64,000 nucleotides of DNA from Burkholderiales bacterium C2 (GCA_005503085.1 SCOI01000011.1:147515-211514), one strand, 5' to 3'. Positions 48,917 through 57,491 are shown, numbered from the stretch's first letter. Numbers and translations are program-made. The notes: a model not told the origin generated them from the letters alone.

Positions 48917-50209
48917 ATGCTGTATCAGCTCTACGAAACCCAGCGCGCGCTGATGAGTCCTTTTGCGGAGTTCGCGGGCGCCTCGGCCAAGCTCTACAGC
49001 CATCCGCTCTCGCCCTTCGCCCACGGCCCGATGGCTCATCGGGTCTCGGCCGGGCTGGATCTGATGCACCGGCTGGCCAAGGACTACGAGAAGCCCGAGT
49101 TCGGGATTCGCGGCGTCGAGGTCGACGGGATCGAGGTGGCGGTGCAGGAGCTGGTGCCGGTCGAGCTGCCCTTTTGCCGGCTGCTGCGCTTCAAGCGCTA
49201 CACCGATGATCTGGCCGTGCTGGCCAAGATGAAGGACCAGCCCACCGTGCTGGTGGTGGCGCCGCTGTCGGGCCACCACAGCACCCTGCTGCGCGACACC
49301 GTGCGCCAGCTGCTGAAGGACCACAAGGTCTTCATCACCGACTGGACCGATGCGCGCATGGTGCCGCTGGACCAGGGCGCCTTCCATCTGGACGACTACA
49401 TCGCCTATGTGCAGCAGTTCATCCGCCATATCGGCGCGGCCGAGTGCCATGTGATCTCGGTCTGCCAGCCCACCGTGCCGGTGCTGGCCGCGATCTCGCT
49501 GATGGCGTCGAATGGCGAGACCACGCCGCGCAGCATGACCATGATGGGCGGCCCGATCGACGCCCGCAAGAGCCCGACGGCCGTCAACAATCTGGCGATG
49601 AACCGCAGCTTCAGCTGGTTCGAGACCAATGTGATCTACCGGGTGCCGACCAACTTCCCGGGTGCGCAGCGCGCGGTCTACCCCGGCTTTCTGCAGCACA
49701 CCGGCTTTGTCGCGATGAACCCGGACCGGCATCTGAGCTCGCACTACGACTATTTCCTCGATCTGGTGCGCGGCGACGACGACAGCGCCGAGTCGCACCG
49801 CCAGTTCTACGACGAGTACAACGCGGTGCTGGACATGCCGGCCGAGTACTACCTGGACACCATCAAGACCGTGTTCCAGGACTTCGCCCTGGTCAACGGC
49901 ACCTGGGAGGTCAAGGGCCAGCTGGTGCGCCCGCAGGACATCCAGGGCACGGCCCTGCTGACCATCGAAGGCGAACTCGATGACATCTCGGGCGCCGGCC
50001 AGACCCGTGCCGCGCATGAGCTGTGCTCGGGCATCGCCCCCGAGCACCAGTACCACTATGACGCGATCGGCGCCGGCCACTACGGCATCTTCTCGGGCCG
50101 CCGCTGGCGCGAGAAGGTCTACCCCGAGGTGCGCGACTTCATCCTCAAGTACGAGCACCCGGCGACCGCGCCGGCGCGCAAGACAACACGGAGCAAGAAG
50201 TCCGCTTGA
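48917..50209 (+). CDS. phaZ: Intracellular polyhydroxybutyrate depolymerase
   Basis: Breaks down native intracellular PHB granules to release 3-hydroxybutyrate units. The 430-residue protein matches PhaZ1 of Ralstonia eutropha: its reported catalytic residues Cys183, Asp355 and His388 fall at exactly the same numbers here ([29 protein letters not shown]), so the nucleophile is Cys rather than Ser. There is no signal peptide, consistent with a cytosolic enzyme. ATG 48917 is chosen over an upstream start at 48878 because the family begins MLYQLYE-QRA. The C-terminus is lysine/arginine-rich. The next gene overlaps its stop. Confidence 0.95.
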   Translation: MLYQLYETQRALMSPFAEFAGASAKLYSHPLSPFAHGPMAHRVSAGLDLMHRLAKDYEKPEFGIRGVEVDGIEVAVQELVPVELPFCRLLRFKRYTDDLAVLAKMKDQPTVLVVAPLSGHHSTLLRDTVRQLLKDHKVFITDWTDARMVPLDQGAFHLDDYIAYVQQFIRHIGAAECHVISVCQPTVPVLAAISLMASNGETTPRSMTMMGGPIDARKSPTAVNNLAMNRSFSWFETNVIYRVPTNFPGAQRAVYPGFLQHTGFVAMNPDRHLSSHYDYFLDLVRGDDDSAESHRQFYDEYNAVLDMPAEYYLDTIKTVFQDFALVNGTWEVKGQLVRPQDIQGTALLTIEGELDDISGAGQTRAAHELCSGIAPEHQYHYDAIGAGHYGIFSGRRWREKVYPEVRDFILKYEHPATAPARKTTRSKKSA

Positions 50210-50874
50210 GCGTCTTGGCCCCGACCGCAGATCTGGTCGCCCGCATCGATGCGGCGCTGCCGCAGACCCAGTGCACGCGCTGCGGCTATCCGGACTGCCT
50301 GAGCTATGCCCAGGCCGTCGCGGCCGGCGAGGCCGGCATCAACCAGTGCCCGCCCGGCGGTGCCGAGGGCATCGCGCGCCTGGCCGCCCTCACCGGCCGG
50401 CCCGAGCTGCCGCTGAGCACCGAGCATGGTGTCGAGGGTCCCCGTCAACTGGCGGTGATCGACGAGAACTGGTGCATAGGCTGCACGCTGTGCATCAAGG
50501 CCTGCCCGGTCGACTGCATCGTCGGCGCGCCCAAGGCCATGCATCTGATCATCAACGAGCAATGCACCGGCTGCGAGCTGTGCGTGCCGGCCTGCCCGGT
50601 CGACTGCATCTCGCTGCTCAATGTCAGCGGCGAGCGGACCGGCTGGCAAGCCTGGAGCGCACCCCAGGCCGACGAAGCCCTGCAGCGCTACCGCTTCCAT
50701 CAGCAGCGCCTGCCCCGCGCGCGACAGGAAAACGAGGCCCGGCTGCAGGCCAAGGCCGAGGCCAAGCTCGCCAATCTGGCCGAGGCCAGCAAGCTCACGG
50801 ACCCGGCCGCGCTGGACCGCAAGCGCAGCATGATAGAAGCCGCGCTGGCGCGTGCCCGGGCCCAGCGCGATTGA
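50206..50874 (+). CDS. Soluble RnfB-like ferredoxin
   Basis: A 222-residue electron carrier with the RnfB cluster layout: a C-x2-C-x4-C-x16-C site (Cys23, 26, 31, 48) and two bacterial-ferredoxin [4Fe-4S] motifs (from Cys90 and Cys120, both ending CPVDC). The membrane helix that opens true RnfB is missing, and the C-terminal 80 residues are a charged helix ([19 protein letters not shown]). It starts with TTG overlapping the phaZ stop (TTGA). The other rnf genes are absent, but nth follows, as in the enteric rnf-nth order. Its electron partner is unknown. Confidence 0.88.
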   Translation: MSVLAPTADLVARIDAALPQTQCTRCGYPDCLSYAQAVAAGEAGINQCPPGGAEGIARLAALTGRPELPLSTEHGVEGPRQLAVIDENWCIGCTLCIKACPVDCIVGAPKAMHLIINEQCTGCELCVPACPVDCISLLNVSGERTGWQAWSAPQADEALQRYRFHQQRLPRARQENEARLQAKAEAKLANLAEASKLTDPAALDRKRSMIEAALARARAQRD

Positions 50875-50898
50875 GATCCAGGCCCTCGGGCATACGCC

Positions 50899-51561
50899 AT
50901 GAACAAGCAAGACATCGCCGCCTTCTTCGCCACCCTGAAGGCGGCCAACCCTTCGCCGCAGACCGAGCTCGAATACAGCAGCGTGTTCGAGCTGCTGGCC
51001 GCCGTGCTGCTGTCGGCCCAGGCCACCGATGTCGGCGTCAACAAGGCCACGCGCCGGCTCTATCCGGTCGCCAACACGCCGGCCAAGATCCTCGCACTGG
51101 GTGAGGACGGCCTTGCCGAGTACATCCGCACCATCGGCCTGTACCGCACCAAGGCCAAGAATCTCTACAAGACCTGCCAGATCCTGATCGAGCGGCATGG
51201 CGGCCAGGTGCCGCGCTCGCGCGAGGCGCTTGAAGCCCTGCCCGGCGTCGGCCGCAAGACCGCCAATGTGGTGCTTAATGTCGCCTTCGGCGAGCCGACG
51301 ATGGCGGTGGACACGCATATCTTCCGGCTCGGCAACCGCACCGGCCTGGCGCCGGGCAAGAACGTGCTGGAGGTCGAGCAGGGTCTGCTCAAGCGCATCC
51401 CGGCCGAGTACCTGGTCGACGCCCATCACTGGCTGATCCTGCATGGCCGCTATGTCTGCCAGGCCCGCAAGCCCTTGTGCGGCCAATGCCAGGTGCGGCC
51501 CTTTTGCGATCTGGGCCGCGCGCTGGGGCCCTCTACAATCGGCGCCAATCCCGCCCCATGA
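50899..51561 (+). CDS. nth: Endonuclease III
   Basis: A base-excision repair glycosylase/AP lyase for oxidised pyrimidines, 220 residues. The helix-hairpin-helix LEALPGVGRKTANVVL holds catalytic Lys120, and Asp138 lies in AVDTHIFRL, the same numbers as in E. coli. The [4Fe-4S] ligands are Cys187, Cys194, Cys197 and Cys203. It lies 24 bases after the RnfB-like gene and 15 before the coiled-coil gene. Confidence 0.97.
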   Translation: MNKQDIAAFFATLKAANPSPQTELEYSSVFELLAAVLLSAQATDVGVNKATRRLYPVANTPAKILALGEDGLAEYIRTIGLYRTKAKNLYKTCQILIERHGGQVPRSREALEALPGVGRKTANVVLNVAFGEPTMAVDTHIFRLGNRTGLAPGKNVLEVEQGLLKRIPAEYLVDAHHWLILHGRYVCQARKPLCGQCQVRPFCDLGRALGPSTIGANPAP

Positions 51562-51576
51562 TTCACTTAGGAAGCC

Positions 51577-51792
51577 ATGCCTAGCATCACCGATCTTCTC
51601 GACCGGGTAGAGCGCCTGCTGCTGCGCCATGATGAGTTGAAGCGCACCAACGCCCTGCTGCAGGAGCAGGTGCAAAGCCTGGGCCAGGAGCGCGACAGCC
51701 TGCGCTCCCGCCTTGGCGCGGCGCGGCTGCGCATTGATGCGCTGCTGGAGCGGCTGCCTGTCGAGAGTGAGTCCGGAAAGAACAAGTCATGA
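51577..51792 (+). CDS. Small coiled-coil protein upstream of zapA
   Basis: A 71-residue protein that is almost entirely one coiled coil (residues 4-58: LLDRVERLLLRHDELKRTNALLQEQVQSL and onward, with leucine heptads). It resembles the ZapB-like TIGR02449 family that precedes zapA in many proteobacteria. Its stop overlaps the zapA ATG (ATGA), so the two products are made together. A role in Z-ring bundling with ZapA is likely by context but unproven. Confidence 0.82.
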   Translation: MPSITDLLDRVERLLLRHDELKRTNALLQEQVQSLGQERDSLRSRLGAARLRIDALLERLPVESESGKNKS

Positions 51793-52097
51793 AGCAAATG
51801 GAAGTCACCATCATGGGCCAGAGCTATTTGCTCGGCTGCCCCGAGGGTGGAGAAGCGACGCTGAGCCGTGCGGTCAGCCAAGTGGACCGCGAGATGAGCG
51901 CGATCCGCGATGCCGGCAAGGTCAAGGCGCGCGAGCGCATTGCCGTGCTCGCCGCGCTGAACCTGGCCTACCAGCTCGCCGATGGCCCGGCCGCTGCCAC
52001 GCCGGCACGCGCCGACGAGAGCCAGACCGCCCCCGAACTCGAAGCGCTGATTCGCCGTCTCGATGAAGCCCTTGGCCACGACGGCCAATTGCTTTGA
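51789..52097 (+). CDS. zapA: Cell division protein ZapA
   Basis: A 102-residue cytosolic protein that bundles FtsZ filaments at the division site. The N-terminal domain MKQMEVTIMGQSYLLGCPEGGEATLSRAVSQVDREM matches the ZapA fold, followed by the long helix with KVKARERIAVLAALNLAYQL and a C-terminal coiled segment. It is coupled to the small coiled-coil gene and is followed by the 6S RNA gene, an order conserved in beta- and gammaproteobacteria. Confidence 0.93.
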   Translation: MKQMEVTIMGQSYLLGCPEGGEATLSRAVSQVDREMSAIRDAGKVKARERIAVLAALNLAYQLADGPAAATPARADESQTAPELEALIRRLDEALGHDGQLL

Positions 52098-52113
52098 GCG
52101 CATAGAATGCGAT

Positions 52114-52291
52114 GGTCCATCGCGTTCGCGTGAGTCTTATATTTCCTTGACCGATGCTCTATGAGCAAGGGCTTGGAACATCGCCCGGTTGGTGTGATCG
52201 TCTCGCGTCAGATGAACCCGAAGCTTGGCTGACCTCGCCCACCTGAATCCCCGGGTTCAGGAATGCGGCTCACGGCTCGCGGTGGACACCT
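52114..52291 (+). ncRNA. ssrS: 6S RNA
   Basis: An RNA of about 177 bases in the gap after zapA that holds sigma-70 RNA polymerase in stationary phase. The ends pair (TCCATCGCG near 52116-52124 with CGCGGTGGA at 52278-52286; CGTGAGTC with GGCTCACG). Blocks typical of E. coli 6S RNA occur in order: CGGTTGGTG near 52186, then a CACCTGAATCC...GGGTTCAGG hairpin (52241-52261), then GCGGCTCACGGCTCGCGG. A -10 TAGAAT at 52103-52108 predicts a start near 52115. Exact ends are approximate. Confidence 0.8.
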
Positions 52292-52318
52292 TACACAAGC
52301 ACGGGCCCGCTCCACACC

Positions 52319-52777
52319 TTGAACTACTGGTTGATGAAGTCCGAGCCCGATGAGTGCTCGATCGACGATCTCGCTGCCGCACCTGACCACACCGTGCCCT
52401 GGATCGGCGTGCGCAACTACCAGGCCCGCAACTTCATGCGCGATGCGATGCGGGTGGGCGATGGTGTGCTGTTCTATCACTCCTCGTGTCCGCAGCCTGG
52501 CATTGCCGGCCTGGCAGAGGTAGCCAGCCCCGCCTACCCGGACGCCAGCCAGTTCGACCCGGCCAGCCCCTATTTCGATGCCAAATCCAAGCCCGAGGCG
52601 CCACGCTGGCTGCATGTCGATGTGCGCCTGCTGCGCAAGACGCGGCTGCTGAGCCTGGCCGAGATGCGCGCCGAGCCGGACCTGGCCCAGATGCGCACGC
52701 TGCAAAGCGGCAACCGTCTTTCCATCACCCCGGTCAGCGCCGCGGAATGGACCCTGATTCTGAAACTGCTGGCCTGA
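52319..52777 (+). CDS. EVE-domain protein
   Basis: A 152-residue protein consisting of a single EVE domain, a PUA-like fold that reads modified bases in RNA or DNA. Family motifs: NYWLMKSEPDECSIDDL at the start, GVRNYQARNFMRDAMRVGDGVLFYHSSCPQPGIAGLAEV, and WLHVDVRLLRK. The start codon is TTG at 52319, as no ATG lies upstream in frame and the family begins at (M)xYWLMKSEP. It follows the 6S RNA gene, and a promoter-less position suggests expression from the zapA side. Confidence 0.9.
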   Translation: MNYWLMKSEPDECSIDDLAAAPDHTVPWIGVRNYQARNFMRDAMRVGDGVLFYHSSCPQPGIAGLAEVASPAYPDASQFDPASPYFDAKSKPEAPRWLHVDVRLLRKTRLLSLAEMRAEPDLAQMRTLQSGNRLSITPVSAAEWTLILKLLA

Positions 52778-52783
52778 GCCCCG

Positions 52784-53596
52784 ATGACCTTCGACCCCGT
52801 TTTGCTGATCGAGTTACTGATACTGGGCCTGTGCTCGGGCTTTCTGGCCGGCCTGCTGGGCATAGGCGGTGGCATGCTGATGGTGCCCATCCTGACCTGG
52901 ATGCTGTCCAAGCAAGGCGTCGATGCCGACATGGCCGTCAAGATGGCGATCGCCACCTCGATGGCCACCATCATGTTCACCTCGATCTCCAGCGTGCGTG
53001 CCCATCACAAGCGCGGCGCGGTGCGCTGGGATCTGGTGCGCGGCCTGGCGCCCGGCATCCTGATCGGCGGCCTGATCGCCGGCGCCGGCATCTTCGCTCT
53101 GCTCAAGGGTGCCTGGCTGGCGCTGTTCTTTGCCGGCTTCGTCAGCTTCTCGGCCTTCCAGATGCTGCTGAACAAGAAGCCGGCGCCGAGCCGCCAGATG
53201 CCCGGCACGGCCGGCCAGATCGGCGCCGGCGCCGGCATCGGCATGCTGTCGGGCCTGGTCGGCGCGGGCGGCGGCTTTGTCTCGGTGCCCTTCATGACCT
53301 GGTGCAATGTGGCGATGCACAACGCGGTGGCCACCAGTGCCGCGCTGGGCTTCCCGATCGCGCTGGCCAACACGCTGGGCTATGTGGTCGGCGGCTGGCA
53401 TCTGGCGCCAGCACTGCCGGGTGCGGTCGGCTATCTCTTCATGCCGGCCCTGCTCGTGATCGCCGCGGCCAGCGTGACGATGGCGCCGCTCGGTGCGCGC
53501 GCCGCCCATGCGATGAATGTGGCCCAGCTGAAGCGGGCCTTCGCGATGCTGCTCTTCGTGCTGGCCGCTTATATGCTCTACAAGGGCCTAAGCTAA
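52784..53596 (+). CDS. TauE/SafE-family (DUF81) anion permease
   Basis: A 270-residue membrane protein with seven or eight helices in two repeated halves. Each half opens with a glycine-rich motif: GFLAGLLGIGGGMLMVPIL (about residues 19-37) and GMLSGLVGAGGGFVSVPFM (about 160-178). Relatives export sulfite, sulfoacetate or other organosulfonates, but the substrate here is unknown. It starts six bases after the EVE stop, so it is read as a pair with it. Its stop overlaps the convergent GGDEF-like gene by nine bases. Confidence 0.88.
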   Translation: MTFDPVLLIELLILGLCSGFLAGLLGIGGGMLMVPILTWMLSKQGVDADMAVKMAIATSMATIMFTSISSVRAHHKRGAVRWDLVRGLAPGILIGGLIAGAGIFALLKGAWLALFFAGFVSFSAFQMLLNKKPAPSRQMPGTAGQIGAGAGIGMLSGLVGAGGGFVSVPFMTWCNVAMHNAVATSAALGFPIALANTLGYVVGGWHLAPALPGAVGYLFMPALLVIAAASVTMAPLGARAAHAMNVAQLKRAFAMLLFVLAAYMLYKGLS

Positions 53597-54670
53597 GGCG
53601 CCAAAGGGAATCGGCGCCAGCACCACCTGGTTGCCGCCGCGGCGCAGCGCTTCCTGCACCGCGGTCTCGCTGGCCGCGACCAGCTCTTCCTGCTTGGACG
53701 CGGTGTGCGGGAAGCTCGCCACCCCCATCGACAGCGACAGGCCCAGGTCCTGGCCATTGAGCACCACGATCTGGGCGGTGCACTGGCGCCGCAGCTGCTC
53801 CATGCGGGCATGGGCCGTGGCCAGACCGACGCCGGACAAGAGCACCGCAAAGGTCTGCTCGCCGACGCGGCAGGCCGCATCCATCGCCCGGGTATTGGCC
53901 CGCAGCATGCGGCCCAGCCCCTCGAGCATGCGCTGGTGCGCCTCGTCGCCGAGTGCCTGCACGGCGGCCGGCGCCGGATCCAGCGCGATCAACACCAGCG
54001 CAAACTCGCGGTGCTCCCGGGTCGACAGATCGATCTCGCGCAGCAATTGATCATCGAACTGGGCCCGCAGATAGAGCCCCGAGACCTCGTCGCGACCGCT
54101 GCCGGCCTGCATCTCGCGACGGATCTGCTCCAGCGCCTTCTGCTGCTGCTCGATCTGGTTCAGTGCGCGCTGCAAATGGGTCTCGCGATGGCGCTCCTCG
54201 GTGCGCTCCGACCACATCGAGATCAGGTACTCGGCACCCAGCGGCATGCGGGTGACGGCAAACTCGCGCCGCCGCCCACCCAGCTCCAGCCGATGCTCGC
54301 TGACCACCACCGAGCGTTGAGCCATCACGGTCTGCTCGACCCTGCGCATCGCCACCACCTCGTCGGCCCGCATCAGATCGCTGTCGCCGCTGCCGACGAT
54401 GCTGCTGTCATGGCGCTCGAACAGCGCATTGATGCCGACGCTGGCATAGACATAGCGCCCGGTGGCCAGCGATTTGACGGCCATGAAAGCACCCAGCGGC
54501 TCGACCAGACCCAGCAGGCCGGCCGCAACTTCGGTATCGGCCAGCTGCAGGCTGGCAAGCCATTGACCGAAGCCACTGACTTGTGGCGAGGCACCGGGGT
54601 GCGGGGCGGCTGAGGTGTCCATGGAATCCTGGCAAATCTGGCAATAGGCGCACTCGTCCGGCGAGGACAT
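53588..54670 (-). CDS. PAS-GGDEF-like protein with degenerate active site
   Basis: A 360-residue cytosolic protein. A short CxxCxxC head (Cys7, Cys10, Cys13) is followed by a PAS-like domain (about residues 45-155), a coiled-coil signalling helix (160-190) and a GGDEF-fold domain (195-353). The active-site loop reads GEQTF at 270-274 instead of GGDEF, losing the second Gly and both metal-binding acids, so diguanylate cyclase activity is unlikely. The second metal Asp region reads LIALDPAPA. The fold end SMGVASFPHTA is conserved. A second ATG at 54622 would remove the Cys head. It may bind rather than make nucleotides. Confidence 0.8.
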   Translation of the reverse strand: MSSPDECAYCQICQDSMDTSAAPHPGASPQVSGFGQWLASLQLADTEVAAGLLGLVEPLGAFMAVKSLATGRYVYASVGINALFERHDSSIVGSGDSDLMRADEVVAMRRVEQTVMAQRSVVVSEHRLELGGRRREFAVTRMPLGAEYLISMWSERTEERHRETHLQRALNQIEQQQKALEQIRREMQAGSGRDEVSGLYLRAQFDDQLLREIDLSTREHREFALVLIALDPAPAAVQALGDEAHQRMLEGLGRMLRANTRAMDAACRVGEQTFAVLLSGVGLATAHARMEQLRRQCTAQIVVLNGQDLGLSLSMGVASFPHTASKQEELVAASETAVQEALRRGGNQVVLAPIPFGALA

Positions 54671-54926
54671 GGCACCGAGGCTGATGGGGCAATGTAGAGG
54701 GCCGCAGCAGATGCGGGCAAGTGCGGGACACCCCCCTGTTTGCTGAGCCCCCCCTAGCTTGAAGGGAGTGATGGTAGCGAAGAACCTCGGCCCTCGAATG
54801 AAGAGCGCCGCTTTTCATGCCGGCTCACTCGGGCAATGGCCCAAAAAGAGGAGTGGCCCGGCAAAACTACAATCCGTCGCTTGCGGCCATTGCGGCCGAC
54901 CCGCCCTTCCCTGCCTCAGTGCTCGC
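54671..54926. other. Divergent intergenic region, 256 bases
   Basis: This region separates the GGDEF-like gene from the flavoprotein gene. A TACAAT at 54868-54873 could be a -10 for the flavoprotein gene, but no good -35 accompanies it. Open frames across it do not resemble any family. I see no RNA gene or repeat. Confidence 0.4.
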
Positions 54927-56159
54927 ATGCAAACTTTTGATCTCGTCGTGGTCGGCGCCGGTGCGGCCGGCCTTTTTTGTGCGGGCATTGCCGGCCAGCG
55001 CGGGCTGAAAGTCCTGCTGATCGACCACGCACCACGCCTGGCCGAAAAGATCCGCATCTCGGGCGGCGGTCGCTGCAACTTCACCAACCGGGAGGCGACG
55101 CCGGCCAACTTCCTGTCGGAGAACCCGGCCTTCTGCCGCTCGGCGCTGGCCCGCTACACGCCGCAGGACTTCATCGCCCTGGTCAACAAGCATGGCATCG
55201 CCTTCCATGAGAAGCACAAGGGCCAGCTGTTCTGCGACCAGTCCAGCGAGCAGATCATCCAGATGCTGGTGCAGGAGTGCGAGGCCGGCGGCGTCGAGCG
55301 TCGCCAGCCCTGCACGGTGGCCGAGGTCAGACCGGTCGATGGCGGCGGCTTCGAGCTCGACACCAGCGCTGGAACGCTGCGCAGCGCCAAGCTGGTGGTG
55401 GCCAGCGGCGGCTTGTCCATTCCCAAGATCGGTGCCAGCGACTGGGGCCTGCGCCTGGCCAAGAAGCTGGGCCATGCCATCGTCGAGCCGCGCCCCGCCC
55501 TCGTGCCGCTGACCTTCGATGCCCAGGAGTGGGCGCCGTTTGCCGATCTGTCCGGCCTGTCGCTGCCGGTGGTGGTCTCCACCGGCGCCGGCAAGCAGCG
55601 CGGCCGCTTCGTCGAGGATCTGCTGTTCACGCACCGCGGCCTCAGCGGCCCGGCCATTCTGCAGATCTCCAGCTACTGGCTGGAGGGTCAGGCCTTGCAG
55701 ATCGATCTGGCGCCCGAACGTGATCTGGCCGAGGTCCTGCGCAGCGCCAAGAGCGGCTCACGCCGCCAGCTGGGCAATGAGCTGACCGAGCTGTTTCCGG
55801 CTCGCCTGGCCCAAGCCTGGCTGGCGCGCCTCGGGATGGAGGTAAGCCGGCCGATCGCCGAATGCAAGGACAAGGACTTGCAGCAACTCGCCAGCCAGTT
55901 GCAGGCCTGGCAGCTCAAGCCCGACGGCAGCGAGGGCTGGCGTAAGGCCGAGGTGATGCGCGGCGGCGTCGACACCCGCGAGCTGAGTTCGCAGACTCTG
56001 GAGAGCAAGCGCGTGCCGGGCCTGTTCTTCATCGGTGAGGTGGTCGATGTGACCGGCTGGCTGGGGGGCTACAACTTTCAATGGGCCTGGGCCAGCGCGG
56101 CGGCCTGTGCCCGCTCGCTCGAGCCCTCGGTGGCGGCCCCGGCAGTGATTTCCGCCTGA
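54927..56159 (+). CDS. NAD(P)/FAD-dependent oxidoreductase, HI0933/BaiN (YhiN) family
   Basis: A 410-residue flavoprotein of unknown substrate. The dinucleotide fold VVVGAGAAGLFCAGIAGQRG opens the protein, followed by RISGGGRCNFTNRE (family signature) and the closing FAD motif GLFFIGEVVDVTGWLGGYNFQWAWASA. The family is related to BaiN, a bile-acid reductase, but most members have no known role. ATG 54927 is chosen because the family begins immediately before this fold. The upstream frame extension of 56 residues shows no homology. It precedes rpsU by 180 bases. Confidence 0.9.
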   Translation: MQTFDLVVVGAGAAGLFCAGIAGQRGLKVLLIDHAPRLAEKIRISGGGRCNFTNREATPANFLSENPAFCRSALARYTPQDFIALVNKHGIAFHEKHKGQLFCDQSSEQIIQMLVQECEAGGVERRQPCTVAEVRPVDGGGFELDTSAGTLRSAKLVVASGGLSIPKIGASDWGLRLAKKLGHAIVEPRPALVPLTFDAQEWAPFADLSGLSLPVVVSTGAGKQRGRFVEDLLFTHRGLSGPAILQISSYWLEGQALQIDLAPERDLAEVLRSAKSGSRRQLGNELTELFPARLAQAWLARLGMEVSRPIAECKDKDLQQLASQLQAWQLKPDGSEGWRKAEVMRGGVDTRELSSQTLESKRVPGLFFIGEVVDVTGWLGGYNFQWAWASAAACARSLEPSVAAPAVISA

Positions 56160-56186
56160 ACTCTCGCCAAGTCTTGAAATCCTGGC

Positions 56187-56192
56187 TATAAT
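56187..56192 (+). promoter_or_regulatory. Likely -10 element of the rpsU promoter
   Basis: A perfect TATAAT, 147 bases before the rpsU ATG. The nearby TTGAAA at 56174-56179 is only seven bases upstream and too close to be its -35; the position 17 bases upstream is not a good match. The remaining 56193-56339 is a leader without a visible gene. Confidence 0.5.
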
Positions 56193-56339
56193 CGCGGTCT
56201 TTGCTAGCAAACCCTGCGCGTCGATTCGGAAGCAGAATCCGGATTCTTCTGCTTCAGGCTCTGCATTCAGTGCCGCTTACGGGCAGCACCAATAACGAGT
56301 CTGGCGAACACCGAGCGCATATTAAGGAACCATAGTTTC

Positions 56340-56552
56340 ATGACCACCATTCGCGTCAAAGAGAACGAGCCTTTCGATGTGGCACTGCGCCGTTTCAAGC
56401 GCACCATCGAAAAACTGGGCCTGCTGACCGACTTGCGCGCCCGCGAGTTCTACGAGAAGCCCACTGCCGAGCGCAAGCGCAAGAAGGCTGCCGCCGTCAA
56501 GCGCCACTACAAGCGCGTGCGCAGCATGCAGCTGCCCAAGAAGCTGTACTGA
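56340..56552 (+). CDS. rpsU: 30S ribosomal protein S21
   Basis: A 70-residue small-subunit protein needed for initiation in proteobacteria. The sequence is typical: [20 protein letters not shown], the [21 protein letters not shown] basic middle, and a C-terminal helix. It is followed by a strong terminator at 56614-56647 and then the yqeY-like gene, the common rpsU-yqeY order (without dnaG here). Confidence 0.97.
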
Positions 56553-56613
56553 GCATCCCCGTGCTCCGTCGTGGGCTGCCCCGAACCTAGTGTTCATGGC
56601 CGACCCTCGGAAC

Positions 56614-56647
56614 AAAGCCCGCACAGGACGCTGCTGCGGGCTTTTTC
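56614..56647 (+). terminator. rpsU terminator
   Basis: AAGCCCGCA (56615-56623) pairs with TGCGGGCTT (56635-56643) around an 11-base loop, and the stem runs into CTTTTTC. It lies 62 bases after the rpsU stop and 43 bases before the next gene. Confidence 0.85.
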
Positions 56648-56689
56648 TATTTCTGCGACGCTTATGCCCGTCACACCAAAGGAATTGAT

Positions 56690-57136
56690 ATGAGCTTGAA
56701 AGACCGGATCACCGAAGACATGAAGGCCGCGATGCGCGCCAAGGAAGCCGACAAGCTGACGACCATCCGCATGCTGCTGGCGGCCGTCAAGCAAAAAGAG
56801 GTCGACGAGCGCGTGGTGGTCGACGATGTGGCCCTGGTGGCCATCGTCGACAAGCTGATCAAGCAGCGCAAGGACTCGCTGAGCCAGTTCACCGCCGCCG
56901 GCCGCATGGACCTGGCCGACAAAGAGGCCGCCGAGCTGACCGTGCTGGAGGCCTATCTGCCGCAGCGCCTGTCGGCCGAGGAGATCCAGGCCGCCGTCAA
57001 TGCCATCGTCGCCGAGTTGGGCGCCAAGGGCCCAGGCGATATGGGCAAGGTGATGGGTGCGGTCAAGGCCCAGCTGGCCGGCAAGGCCGATATGGGCCTG
57101 GTGTCGGCCGCGGTCAAGCAGGCACTGAGCCAGTAA
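56690..57136 (+). CDS. GatB/YqeY domain protein
   Basis: A 148-residue protein of the YqeY family, related to the tRNA-binding tail of the GatB amidotransferase subunit. The sequence fits well: SLKDRITEDMKAAMRAKEADKLTTIRMLLAAVKQKEVDER, AYLPQRLSAEEI and the closing GDMGKVMGAVKAQLAGKADMGLVSAAVKQAL. It is probably a tRNA- or synthetase-associated accessory factor; no enzyme activity is known. Its usual place behind rpsU is kept, but the terminator between them suggests reduced read-through. Confidence 0.92.
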   Translation: MSLKDRITEDMKAAMRAKEADKLTTIRMLLAAVKQKEVDERVVVDDVALVAIVDKLIKQRKDSLSQFTAAGRMDLADKEAAELTVLEAYLPQRLSAEEIQAAVNAIVAELGAKGPGDMGKVMGAVKAQLAGKADMGLVSAAVKQALSQ

Positions 57137-57143
57137 GGAGCCC

Positions 57144-57491
57144 ATGATGAGCCTGCCCATGCAAGCGCTGAGCCCCGATTTCTGCGTGGCCCCGCAGCTG
57201 GAACCGGCCGCGATGGCCGAGGCCGCTGCGGCCGGTTTTCGCAGCGTGATCAACAACCGTCCCGACTTCGAAGGCGGGCCAGATCAACCGACCAGCGCCC
57301 AGGTCGAAGCGGCCGCGCGCGCGGCCGGGCTGGAGTACCGCCACCTGCCGGTCAGCGGTGCTTACCAGTCCCCCGAAGAGATCGAGCAGTTCAAGCAGCT
57401 GATCGACAGCCTGCCCCGCCCCATCCTCGCCTTCTGTCGTTCGGGGGCGCGTTCGAGCAAGCTATACACAGCGGCCCGTCAAGGCTATTGA
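57144..57491 (+). CDS. TIGR01244-family small phosphatase-like protein
   Basis: A 115-residue protein with a dual-specificity-phosphatase-like fold. The P-loop CRSGARS has catalytic Cys98. It opens with LSPDFCVAPQLEPAAMAEAAAAGFRSVINNRPD, characteristic of the TIGR01244 family, which is often found beside sulfide-oxidising or beta-lactamase-fold proteins. It is coupled to yqeY, starting seven bases after its stop. A sulfur-transfer or phosphatase role is possible; the substrate is unknown. Confidence 0.85.
   Translation: MMSLPMQALSPDFCVAPQLEPAAMAEAAAAGFRSVINNRPDFEGGPDQPTSAQVEAAARAAGLEYRHLPVSGAYQSPEEIEQFKQLIDSLPRPILAFCRSGARSSKLYTAARQGY

Noticed and set aside
56174..56179. TTGAAA as -35 of the rpsU promoter
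   Set aside because: Only seven bases from the TATAAT; functional spacing is 16-18.
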